From positions 17,905,116 to 17,969,115 of the forward strand of contig NW_020621603.1 in assembly GCF_003573695.1 (NCBI RefSeq): a DNA stretch of 64,000 nt, read 5' to 3'. A program made the translations under genes and the position numbers. Shown piece by piece: positions 21,962 to 33,130 of this stretch. The DNA is from Papaver somniferum (lineage: Eukaryota > Streptophyta > Magnoliopsida > Ranunculales > Papaveraceae). Positions within the stretch are counted from its first letter, which is position 1. Each line of letters begins with the position of its first letter. Below the pieces are notes generated by a model. That model searched no databases. It saw only the letters and a list, made by a program, of their open reading frames with translations, and was not told the origin of the DNA.

Positions 21962-24756
21962 TAAAAAGGCGAGGGTACCCAAATATACCTCAAACTAAAA
22001 TTTTTCCTACCTATAAGTCCTTTCTCCGAAAGTGATTGTCTATGGACTGAGTCGAGACAATACAACTAATCGGTCCACACTTCGTGTAATCGTCTATGGA
22101 TACGAGATCGAGACAATACAACAACGAAGTATGTTACTTGATAAAAAGGTTCGGACTTAACCAAACACAATAGGATTCACTTATCAAGTAAATAAGAATT
22201 AACGTTTGTGTAATTTACTTTAATTATAATAAAACAATTATAATGCGGAAATATAAAGTAAATGACACAACAAGATTTTGTTAACGAGGAAACCGCAAAT
22301 GCAGAAAAACCTCGGGACCTTGTCCAGAACTGTATACTCTCAGGATTAAGCCGCTACACAAAATTACACCTAACTTCGTATAGTTGAGACCAAGCAACTA
22401 AACCTATAGTCACCTAGTTCCGTCTGTATTCCCATGCCTCCGCCCTTAGTCACGTACTTGGAACAATTCCTTTGGTTCGTATTCCAAACAGTAAAGGAAC
22501 AACAAATCTGTTTGGTATCAACTTTATTCAACCAAGTGATATGAGTCGGACAAAGGCTCTTCTGTTTATCTTAACATAAACTCCTTCGTCAGGTTCTTAG
22601 ATCTATCTTATGTTCAATTACCGAAGTAATCGTTTAAGATTAAGCCAACAACACTATTAATCCAAAGAATTGTGTTGATGCTAATCTACTCAATTAATCA
22701 ATCCAATCTATCACAAAGATAAACTGATTATTAATTGGATCCTCTTTTACCGAAACAAGTATTGTGCACACCAAAGATTATGAACCCACAAATCAGAAAT
22801 CTTCAATATCTTCTTCGTCTTCAAATCTTCTTATATCTTCAATAAAAACCTGCACACAATCACTTGAATCTCTTGTGATCAATCACGCACAGAACGGAGT
22901 CTGTTAACAATGGATTATCACAAGATCATCTTTAGAACTAACAACCGTCTAAAGATCCCTGTCGAAACTCTGAACTAGTTTGAGTGAATCTTATATCAGA
23001 AGAGAAGATTCTCAAGCATGAACAAACTAGGTGCAATCAAAGTTCAACCACCGTTAGTCAATCAAATCAAAGAAAACAAAAGATAAACCACAATTATCTA
23101 GTTTCCCACCAACGGTACACGCTAGAGATTCTCAATCCTAAAGAAGACTTTAGACTGAGCGGTCGTAAGAGATTTCTCCTAATTAGGTTACTCTCCTCTC
23201 CGAGTAGGCGGCTACACCAGTAACACCACAACAAAGAGGGAGTCTGTTGTTACGAAGGATTAGTTTCCAAGAAAAGAAAACTTCAAGTATTTATAGACAA
23301 GGATGTTTGGATACCAAGGAATTTCCAAAACCATAAATATTCTCAAGATATTCATTAAAGCACAAATTCGGTTTCCATAATTCCTGGAAATGCTCTGTCC
23401 AAAAATAATGATCGAAATCTCTCGGAAAATCTCTAATTAGTAAATGCACATTACTAATTCTTATTTCCCTGCAAAATGAAGTTAAATACCTTAAATAAAA
23501 GATTCTTAACTTATTTATGTTTCGATCCTGGTATTCTCTTCCCTTAGCTATTAAGGAATAACTTTGAATAATTAAAGAAATAAACATTCATAGCACGTGT
23601 TCAAAGTATGTCGACATCTTAACTTTTTAAGTTCTCTTTCACACTTACAACCTTGAAACCGATTTGCCACACTTCTAAACAAGTTTAGAATTGGTTCATA
23701 TGACTTTCAAGAACTATGCGATTGATCAAATAACATTCAATCACAATCATGGGTTTAATAGTTCTACCAAAACAAGTTTCGGTTTTACCTTCCATGTGAG
23801 TATTGTGCATAGTCACACTAGCTTTCCAAAATTCGGTTGATTAGGTACTACGATCGGTTCCCCACATATATATGGTATCTAACTTATATGTGTTGCACAT
23901 GTCCATAGGATCGGTTCCCCTTTGCCTAAAAACGTGTTGCACATGTCCATAGGATCGGTTCCCTTTTCTGCTATAAACCTTGTTGCAACACATACAAGGA
24001 TCGGTTCCCCTTTGTAATGTACTGCACCTCTTACTAGGATCTGTTCCCCTTTCCCATATTTGGTCAGACAAAAATCACAAACCCGATCATACCATCTCAG
24101 GTGATTACTTAAGATCGGTTTTACTAATAAAAGTCATACCAATACATAAGTCAGGCCTTTGTGAATACTCAATCACACATATTGGTTGTACATAAGATAT
24201 GTAATGAATAACAAAACCAATAACGCCTGTCGGTTTCCTTTTCGATTCACAAACAAGTTTATGAACTTAGTTCCTTAGAGCACATGTAAAACATTGTTCT
24301 CTATGATGAAATCCTCACCTCATACGCATACATAATCACAATAACATTCAAATGATTATGACGATGTCTTATCTACAAAGTTTAATGGTTAAGCAATAAA
24401 CCTCGTATTGTATTCCTTAATACTATGTCTATCTAGAGTTCAAATATGCTTCACAGTTTTGTTTCCAATATGCACGACTTGAAAAATACGTTAGGGAATG
24501 AAACAGTTCAAGTAAAATATCACTAACCTCAAGTGGAAGGATGATTGTTGTCGTTGTAGCTCCTTGCTTCTTCACATCTTCAAGTCTTCGAAATACTTGT
24601 AAAGCCTCACATCCTAATACTTTCAAGCTAACATATACGACGTTGACTCTAGTACATAATCAAGCGACTCTTAACATGAGTTTTGATTCACTAAAATATG
24701 ACAACCAAACTTGACATACCAACGCTTTGTGGGTTCAACCGAGCTATGCTCTAACA
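21962..24756 (-). mobile_element. Nested solo LTR (2795 bp) of a related copia subfamily
   Basis: Begins TAAAAAGGCGAGGG (a mutated TG start; the sister copy at 30001 has TGAAAAGGAGAGGG) and ends TGCTCTAACA. It interrupts an LTR whose two halves align with 10138-12546. The flanks are TAAAC (21957-21961) and TAAAA (24757-24761), a 5-bp target duplication with one change. It carries no gag or pol. The first 1.15 kb matches 30001-31160. R-U5 words such as AACGAGGAAACCGC (about 22284) are shared with the other LTRs. Confidence 0.75.
23845..24060. repeat. GGATCGGTTCCCC minisatellite in the nested LTR
   Basis: Five copies of GATCGGTTCCCC or a one-base variant occur at about 23850, 23908, 23953, 23998 and 24038, spaced about 40-60 bp. 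They are linked by variable spacers with the words TTGCACATGTCCATAG. The array lies in the U3 half of the LTR. Confidence 0.7.
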
Positions 24757-25263
24757 TAAAAAAATTTGTCTCACATATAAAAGTCTATTGGAATAGATAA
24801 ACCTGTCTCCCACAGAAATACCTACGACTTTTGTTCCGTCTTTTGATAAATCAAGGTGCACATGAACCAATTGATAAACCGGACTTATATTCTCGAAGAA
24901 AAACCTAGTATTATCAATCACCTCACAATAATATTAATTGTATGGTAACGAAACAAGATATTGTGGAATCACAAACACATGAGACGAAGATGTTTGTGAC
25001 TACTTTTAATCTTACCTATCGGAGATAAATCTCAATCAAATCTTAGCAAAGATAATACTCAATAACGATAGTAAAAGTAAGATCAGAACGCGCAACTACA
25101 GAGAAAATATTTGGGTCTGGCTTCACAATCCCAATGAAGTCTTCAAGTCGTTAACCTACAGGGTTTCGTGAAAAACCTAAGGTTAAAGGAGAATTGACTC
25201 TAGTCGTAACTAGTATCACACATGAGGTATGGGGATTAGGTTTCCCAGTTTCTAGAGTTCTCC

Positions 25264-25271
25264 TTTATATA
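25264..25271 (-). promoter_or_regulatory. LTR TATA box
   Basis: The minus strand reads TATATAAA then GGAG, as in the LTRs at 11267 and 27392. It is the putative promoter of the 17549-21262 element. Confidence 0.6.
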
Positions 25272-25739
25272 GTTTTCAAATCAGGGTTTGCAATCAATGT
25301 TACCTTGGTAACAAAGCATTCAACATTCACCATTAGATGAAAACCTGATAAGCTTCAAGCTAATATCTTTCAACTGTTAGATCGAACTTAGCTTGTTATA
25401 CACAAATGAAATGTACCCTCATTTAGGTTTATGTAACCGTACCTAAACATGTACACCATGTTGGCTCAATAGTAGTTAACCGAGGTTAGGTATATGAACA
25501 CTCTCATATCAACCTTATTCATCTTAACCATAACTAGTTCAAATGACTCAAATTAAACTAATTAAAGAGTTGTTCAATTGATATACTCTCATAGAAGTAT
25601 ACAAGAACACAATTGAAGCAAAATTTGTTTGATTCACTCGAATCAATTCATGAACATTATAGCTACGGTTTGCAGAGAATGCATTCCTTATTATATAAAT
25701 GTATTTGTTCATGTCACAGCCGATTTTAGAACTTGAACC

Positions 25740-25945
25740 ACTCAAGTATGCGAACGGGTACGCATACTTGAATAGCCGGACCAAGTTTGGTTTTCGCCAG
25801 CATGCGAACGGGTACGCATACCTCCAAACCCAGCAGAATTTTCCGTATTAGAACCTTACGCCAGTATGCGTACAGGTATGCACACTTAGGTTCCCGGACT
25901 TCTGAAACCAACATGTATGCATAAGGGTATGCATATTATGGTTCC
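25740..25945. repeat. Repeated near-palindromic motif in LTR U3
   Basis: Four motifs, each two facing words around a short centre (for example TATGCGAACGGGTACGCATA), occur about 50-60 bp apart at 25747, 25801, 25863 and 25914. The same design occurs in plus-strand U3 at 16752-16910 and, with GTTCGCGGAC words, in 5304-6635 and 10138-12546. It could bind a transcription factor or fold as hairpins. Confidence 0.55.
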
Positions 25946-26196
25946 CGAACATGAATCACATATATGCAAGAGTGCATAACATGTCTATAATCCAATGTTG
26001 GTTAACTGGTCTAAACTCTATTTCAATCATAAAAACTTTCTTAGAGGACGACAATAGCCGTTTTCACACACTATTAGCATCCACGCAATTGTGAAGTTAT
26101 TGAAATAATCATAACAAAATATTCTAAGTCTAGACCAAATGATTGTGTCACAAAAACCATGTAAGATGTTACTTGGTGATTTTCACATGATCATCT

Positions 26197-28537
26197 TGTT
26201 ACAACACTGCTCGGTCGAACTCGCGTGCGTTGCTATCTCAAGCATGTTTGTCAATGTTAGTTATCAAGACTATAAGTCTTGATTTCTAGTCTACTATTAT
26301 CTAAGTCTCGGACTAGGATAGAAAGTGTAATTGAGCTCAAGACTCCATGGAGATCATCATACAAAGACGAAGAACTACTCAAGGAACTTGTGGAACTTCA
26401 TCGACTAAAAGGTATGTGAATTTATCTATCACTCAAAAGTCTATATACTCAAAATACAAAAGTCGTATTGCTATATAGACTATGATTATACACATTTGCT
26501 ATTTCGAGCCGAGTTTATCTCGCTTATCTATTTATCGAAATATGTGTTGGCAAGCTTTCGCTTTTGCCAAGTTCATATTTACTAGTGACGAAAATCATAT
26601 TAGTTTGAATTACTTGAAAATGGCTTTGACGAAAAATGGTTTGTAAATAACAACTATATAACGTCCTCTAAGAATGTTTCAATGATTGAAATGAGAGTTT
26701 AAAATATATAACCTTGGAAGGATATAAACATTGTGTAGTAACACAGATATGTGTAAGTCCTTATTCCTTGAACCAAAGTATGCGTACTTTGATGCTTAGG
26801 AAAACCGGAACTAAAGTTCGCGTACCAGTACGCGCACCATCGGAAGTTCACGTCCCGTGAAAATCTGTCGGAGTTTGTGAACTGAAAACAAACTTATTTC
26901 GGGAACTTAAGTCCGCGTACTTAGGTTGGTTATTTTCTAAAAACGGTTATTCGTGAACTCAAACTTATATAAACTAAGGAATGCATAATTCCAAACCGTG
27001 GATATAAAGTTCATGAATTGATTCGAGTAAATTAAATCGTTTTTGCTTTGATTGTGTCTTGTATACATCTATAAGATCTAAGAAATTGAAAAACTCTCTA
27101 ACTAGTTCATTTGAGTTATTTGTACTAGTTATGCTAAAGAAGAATATGGTTGATATGGAAGTGCTCATATGGCTAACCATTTAGTTGACTACTGTTGAAC
27201 CAACTAAATGTACATGTTTGGGTACGGTTATACAAACCTAAAACGTGCATTTCATTTGTGTGTAACAAGCTAAGTTTCGATCTAGCGGTTGAAAGATATT
27301 AGCTTGAATCTAATCAGGTTTTCATCTAACGGTGAATACTGAATGCTTTGTTACTAAGCTAACATTGATTGCAAACCCTGATTTGAAAGTCTATATAAAG
27401 GAGAACTCTAGCAACTGGGAAAACTAATCCCCACACCTTCTGTGTGATACTAGTTGTATTAGATAGAGTTGATTCTCCTTTAACCTTAGGTTTCTTCTCG
27501 AGACCCTGTAGGTTAACGACTTGAAGACTTCATTGGGATTGTGAAACCAGACCCAACTACTTTCTTTGTAAGTGAGTGATATGATCTTGTTGTTTCTATC
27601 GTACAAAGTACAATCGTAATATTGGCTTGAGATTGATTTCTCCGATAGACAAGATATAAAAGAAGTCACAAACACCTTCTTCTCATCGTTTGTGATTCTG
27701 TAATATCTTCTTTCTCTAGTCAATTAATATTATTATGAGGTGATTGATAATTCTAGGTTGTTCTTCGGGAATATAAGTCCGGGTTATCAATTGATTCCTG
27801 TTCACCTTGATTTATCAAAAGACGGAACAAAAACTCGTAGGTATTTTTGTGGGAGACAAATTTATCTATTATCGTATACTTTTCTGTGCGATACAAATTT
27901 ATTTATTAAAGTCTTCGACTTTGGGTCGTGGAAACTCTTAGTTGTGGGTGAGATCAGATAAGGGAATCAAGTGCGTAGTATCCTGCTGGGATCAGAGATG
28001 TAAGGATTGCAACTATACCTTGGATCAGTGTGAGATTGATTGGGGTTCAACTACAGTCCAGACCGAAGTTAGTTTGTAGTAGGCTAGTGTCTGTAGCGGC
28101 TTAATACAGTGTGTGCTCAATCTGGACTAGGTCACGGTTTTTTTTTGCATTTGCGGTTTCCTCATCAACAAAGCTTCTGGTGTCTGTGTTATTTTTTTTC
28201 CGCATTATATTTTGTTATATAATTGAAATATCACAGGTTGTGCGTTTAATCGATCAATTGGGAAATCCAACCCTTGGTTGTTGATTGAAATCGATTGATC
28301 CTTAAACATTGGTCTTTGGTACCGTTCAAGTGATTTCTCTTGTATTCAATAACATTCGCAGATTTCTATTTGCTTGAATAAGTATTGAATCGAGAAAGTG
28401 AGATATAACTCTTTGATATACTTTTAATAAGATTGAGTCTGACTGTCTAGTTGATTCTCTTAAAAGTATATTGGAGCTAGTCCATACAGATTGTTAAGCG
28501 AAATATTGGGTGTGGTTGTTAGACCCCCGCTTTTTCA
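26197..28537 (+). repeat. Full-length plus-strand copia LTR (2341 bp)
   Basis: Starts TGTTACAACACTGCTCGG and ends CCCCCGCTTTTTCA, followed by a primer binding site. It has a TATA box at 27392-27399 and the conserved R-U5 words near 28150. It is the 5' LTR of the gag-bearing element to its right. It directly abuts the truncated minus-strand LTR ending at 26196, so the two 5' LTRs are head to head. Confidence 0.88.
27392..27399 (+). promoter_or_regulatory. LTR TATA box
   Basis: TATATAAA followed by GGAG, about 1.15 kb before the LTR end. The position corresponds to the minus-strand boxes at 11267 and 25264. Confidence 0.65.
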
Positions 28538-28539
28538 AT

Positions 28540-28551
28540 TGGTATCAGAGC
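28540..28551 (+). other. Primer binding site, initiator Met tRNA
   Basis: TGGTATCAGAGC lies two bases after the LTR end at 28537, on the plus strand. Confidence 0.92.
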
Positions 28552-28604
28552 AGGAAAACACATTTAAAGACCTTACAAGTCTGTGTTTGTAGCGATCTGA
28601 ATCT

Positions 28605-29897
28605 ATGGACAGAAATTTTATCTTCATAAACGTGCCACCAGTCTTCGATGGCTCAAACTACCTATGGTGGAAAATTGCTATGCGTGATTTTCTTCAAGCT
28701 CGTGATTTTCAAACATGGGTACGTGTTGTTAATAGCTATGATCCTCCGGTTAATACAGAAGGCGATGTATCTATACCAAAGGATATTGGTAGATATAGTC
28801 CAGAGGAAATTCTTGCTGCAAAGCAAAATTCTGACGGCTTGAATGCTATCATACATGTCATTACCCCGGATCTTTAGCACCATGTGACTACGTGAACTAA
28901 GTCTAAAGAATCCTGGGATATCTTAGAAACCGTATTTGAAGGAAATACCAGTGAGAAAGAAGCTAGCCTTCAAAACCTAAATTCTGATTGGGAAAACCTT
29001 CGTATGGCAGATGAAACATTTGATGAGTTTAATCACAAAGTGTCTGAAATTGTTAATGCATCTTTTGCATTGGGTAAGATTATTCTTGAAAATGATATTG
29101 TGATGAAAATTCTCAGATCGCTGCCATCTAGATATGATTCTAAGAAGCATGCCACCGTTGAAGGGAATAATCTCGCAACGCTATCCCGAAATACGCTGGT
29201 TGGGAAGCTAAAGATCTTTGATCATGAGCATACGTCCAAGTCTAGCAAGGATGTTTCTTTCAAAGCACTAAAGAACACTAAATTACTTGATAAAAGTAAA
29301 AGTGTGTACATCTCTGAAGATGATCTTTCTGAGGCTGATTCATCAGATGAAGATCTTGACAAGTCAGTCTCGTTGATCATAAGACAGTTTAGGGATCTTC
29401 TGTTGAAGAGAAATAAACGGTTCTCCAGAGATAAATCCAAGCCATCAGATAAACCTCATAATCGTGTTCCTCCTAAAAATAGGAATAATGATGAAACTGA
29501 TGACGAGGATATGCCTCGGTGCTTTAAGTGTAAAGGTTTTGGTCATTTTGCTAATGAGTGTCCAAATCGAAAGAAATACATTGGGAACAAAGGTCTTGCT
29601 GCAACTCTTGATGAAATGTCTGAAAACTATGACTCTAATGAAGACGAAAAATTAAGTGTTGCACTTCTGTGTGAAAATATTGATTTTGATAATTGCAGCA
29701 ATACATACATCAATATCGATATTCTTCCAGAAGAAAACTCAACCAATCTGGAAGATAAAATTGACCTTTCTATTGGAAACTCTGTGTATGACGTTTCAGG
29801 TACCACTGTGTGTTTAGCAGCTTGCACATCTCAGATGCCTGAATTATATCCAAGATTGACGTGCTCATATTGTTCACTCAAAGTTATGAACTATTAA
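28605..29897 (+). pseudogene. copia gag with CCHC zinc knuckle, two in-frame stops
   Basis: The frame starts ATG at 28605 with FDGSNYLWWKIAMRDFL, the N-terminal motif of copia gag (DUF4219/UBN2 type). TAG at 28875-28877 and TGA at 28893-28895 interrupt it. It then continues in the same frame through the UBN2 body (SEIVNASFALGK, ILRSLPSRYD), an acidic linker and one zinc knuckle (CFKCKGFGHFANEC, about 29520-29561), and ends at 29895-29897. Apart from the two stops there is no frameshift. Gag would coat the element RNA in cytoplasmic particles. Protease and all later pol domains are missing, because an LTR fragment takes over at 30001. Confidence 0.88.
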
Positions 29898-30000
29898 ATT
29901 GTTACAAGTACAAACACAAATTGAGACATGTCAACAAACTTCAACAAAGAGAAAATCGATTAGCAAGCAAGCTTAAACTTGCTCAAAAGATCGCGGAGGT
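29898..30000 (+). other. Gag-pol linker remnant
   Basis: Out-of-frame continuation of the gag tail. The basic KHK/RHVNKLQ stretch can be read in another frame and matches 13855-13920. It ends at the TG of the LTR at 30001. Confidence 0.5.
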
Positions 30001-31160
30001 TGAAAAGGAGAGGGTACCCAAATATACCTCAAGCTAAAACTTTTCTTACATATAAGTCTTTTATCCGAAAGTGATTTTCTATGGACAGAGTCGAGACAAT
30101 ATAACTAATTGGTTCACACTTCGTATGATCGTCTACGGATACGAGATCGAGACAATACAACAACGAAGTATGTTTACTTGATACAAAGGTTCGAACTTAA
30201 CCAAACACAATAGGGTTGCTTATCAATTAAATAGGAATTAACGTTTGTGTAATTTACTTTAATTATAATAAAACAATTATAATGCGGATAATAAAAGTAA
30301 CTGACACCGCAAGGTTTTGTTAACGAGGAAACCGCAAATGCAGAAAACCCCGGGACCTTGTCCAGAATTGAATACTCTCAGGATTAAGCCGCTACACAAA
30401 ATTACACCAACTTCTTATAGTTGAGACCAAGCAACTAAACCTATAGTTCACCTAGTTCCGTCTGTATTCCCATGCCTCCAACTTATAAATAAGTCACGTA
30501 CTTGGAACAATTCCTTTGGTTCGTATTCCAAAGTGTAAAGGAACAACAAATATGTTTGGTATCAACTCTATTCAACCAAGTAATATGAGTCGAACAAAGG
30601 CTCTTCCGTTTATCTTAACATAAACTTCTCCGTCAGGTCCTTAGATCTATCTTATGTTCAATTACCGAAGTAATCGTTTAATATTAAGCCAACAACACTC
30701 TTAATCCAAAGAATTGTGTTGATGTCGATCTACTCAGTTAATCAATCCAATCTACCACAAGGATAAACCGATTATTAATTGGATCCTCTTTTATCAAAAC
30801 AAGTATTGTGCACACCAAAGATTATAAAACCCAAGTCAGATCTTCAATATCTTCTTTGTCTTCAAATCTTCTTAAATCTTCAATAAAAACCCGCACACAA
30901 TAACTTGAATCTCTTGTAATCAATCACGCGCAGAATGGAGTCTGTTAACAATGGATTATCACAAGATCGCCTTTAGAACTCACAACAGTCTAAAGATCCT
31001 TGTCGAAACTCTGAACTAGTTTGAGTGAATCTTATATCAGAAGAGAAGATTCTCAAGAATAAACAAACTAGGTGCAATCAGATTTCAACTACCGCTAGTC
31101 AATCAAATCAATCAAAAACAAAAGATAAACCACAATTATTTAGTTTCCCACCAACGGTAC
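30001..31160 (-). repeat. Fragment of a copia LTR related to 21962-24756
   Basis: Starts TGAAAAGGAGAGGGTACC and follows 21962-23120 closely, with small indels. At about 31160 it breaks off inside the LTR and LINE sequence begins. A diverged outer end of the same LTR type is found at 35800-36195. The two could be halves of one LTR split by the LINE and unassigned DNA, but the target duplications do not match. Confidence 0.75.
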
Positions 31161-31162
31161 AT

Positions 31163-31482
31163 GGGCACCATACATGCAATTCAAAAGGGCTTGGTTACTC
31201 CTAGCATCCATTAAAATTAACACAATAATGAACTTGTAATTCATATCAACAAATTCAATATCAATTACATGTTTCCAAGATACAACCCACCAGAAACACC
31301 AACAGGAACATATAAAAAATTGGGTAGTTGGGGCTTGTAGTGTAATTATCCATTTTCCGATTCCTAGTTCTTGTTTCTGAAAGAAAAGATATAATAGAAT
31401 CATTAGATTTAACCAACTCTCTTAGGTGTTGTCTAGTTGTCTCATTTCCAAATCCTTGAACATTCCATGCAAGGATCTTCAT
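31163..31482 (-). pseudogene. LINE ORF2 start: AP endonuclease domain, truncated
   Basis: The minus-strand frame starting near 31482 reads MKILAWNVQGFGN, the standard start of the endonuclease domain of plant L1-type LINE ORF2. SFLSETRT follows (the catalytic Glu motif, usually LxETK). After a frameshift near 31390 the domain continues in the frame at 31140-31403 up to LLNCMYGAHVP. Reverse transcriptase is absent. The fragment ends at the junction with the copia LTR. Confidence 0.75.
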
Positions 31483-31689
31483 CCTATTGATAAGACAATT
31501 ACAAATTAAGTAATCAGGAGTGTTTTTATAGCTCTCCAACCAAAAGTATAAATTCAGAGAACTGAGAAGGAATAATAACGATATTGAAAGATGAAGAGGT
31601 TATAATATGAATCTGGGAAGTAAAAAGACCTAAATTAATCAAAATACCAAACAAATAAAAATTAGCACAAGTCTTAGGGTTTGAGAAAA

Positions 31690-32910
31690 TTAACTATGAG
31701 TTAGCAGATCCGCCATGTTGATTCTGTGTAATCACACGACCAGCCTGATTGACAAAATTATCAATTGCATCCTCCATAATTATGGTAATCCATCTCCGAT
31801 TCCATCTCATTTATGCTTCCATCAGTTTCAGCAACTTCAATGTTTATATCATCAGATTGATAAATTGGGTTGCTATAGGATTTCTAAAATGAAGAGATAT
31901 TTGGGTTTGAAAGGTTTTGGATTTCCTTTTATCTAACTCTCTTACCCTTCCTCATCTCTTATTCAGCCGAAAATTTTATTTCTGAGACATTCTCCTTCTC
32001 ATTAGCATGTTGTTCTGATATCATATCCATATTGTTAACAACACCCTCATCTAAGATATATCCTGCCAAAAAAGCTTTTCCTTCCTCAGTTTGACTTTAC
32101 TCATCAAAAGTGTTTTCATCCATTGCTTCCACTTTATGTTCTTGTTCCAACCTTTTACAACTCCCTTTAACAAGATCTACAACCCAACAATCTTACATAT
32201 TTAATAGAGCCTCCTTTCAAAGTGATAAATAACCCATGTTTTTCCTTTTGCCGGATTATCAATCCATCCCCCTCTTCTCAGTGGTTCCTTCAGGTTTACC
32301 TCTACACACACTGTATTGGTTACATGACCTATTTTTCCTAAATACGCAGTAGAGGTGAACCTGAAGGAATCCACTTCCATATTAAATTAACTTCTTTTTT
32401 TAAACCTCCTCATGACTCAGAGGATCTTTGGCAATGATTTTCCCCAAGAGACTATATGAATACTCTTCAGCTGCATCCTTCATAACTTGAGAAGATGTTA
32501 TGTGTCTCCTAATATCTCTTGAAGGACTGACTTCAATATTTGCAGCTTGCATTTTCGAGGACACTCTATCCATTAGAAGTTTTTTTGGGTTTTACTAATA
32601 AATTTTTTGTATGTTCTTTTTCAATATTTTGCATATTATTAATACTGGAGGTGATAGGGCTAGGAATTAATGGAGGATATTTTTTTGGCTTATAGAGGGG
32701 TTGAAGATAAACTAGATCTTTTTGTTTCCTTAAATCAACCTTAGGAAAACTGGCAAACAAAACTTTCAAACTATTAGTTTTGAAAAACTTTTGAATATTG
32801 AGTAGGAGGGAAAGTTTCCCAATTATGTTGCTTAATTTACGTTGAATCATAGTTGGCGAGTTAACCTCGTTAACCCAATGACTCTGATTTTTGTGATGAA
32901 TTTTTGCCAT
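31690..32910 (-). pseudogene. LINE ORF1 (DUF4283 / zinc-knuckle type), degenerate
   Basis: The frame opens at 32910 (MAKIHHKNQSHWVNEV) and stays open to 32566. Beyond a stop, other frames carry a DUF4283-like segment (YSLLGKIIAKDP) and then VNLKEPLRRGGWID, the strand preceding the CCHC_4 zinc knuckle of plant LINE ORF1. The knuckle cysteines are lost. It is an RNA-binding partner of the LINE ORF2 next to it, now heavily mutated. LINE sequence can be followed upstream to about 33100. Confidence 0.6.
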
Positions 32911-33130
32911 GAAAATTCAAACGAATGATATCGAGAGCTAATGGAACTGATGAAAAGATACTTTTTTCCTGATGAGGATCTAATAGCAGAGAACCAAGAT
33001 TTTATCAAACGACTTTTGTTACAATTATTCAGCAAGAACACGACTTGCTGGAAACAAGCACTATTGCGACAATTCAACTCGATGATACTGGATGTTAAAC
33101 CACGACTTGATCAACTATGGTGATTACACA

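Larger units (their letters stand above)
21325..26196 (-). repeat. copia 5' LTR of the 17549-21262 element, interrupted by a nested LTR
   Basis: Starts TGAAAAAACGGGGG beside the primer site. It is recognisable up to 21961, is then interrupted by 21962-24756, and resumes at 24757 at the position expected from the LTR at 10138-12546 (the GTCTCACA stretch). A TATA box lies at 25264-25271 on the minus strand. The outer end is missing: at 26196 the sequence changes directly into a plus-strand LTR and no TCTAACA terminus is seen. The LTR proper is about 2.1 kb without the insert. Confidence 0.8.
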
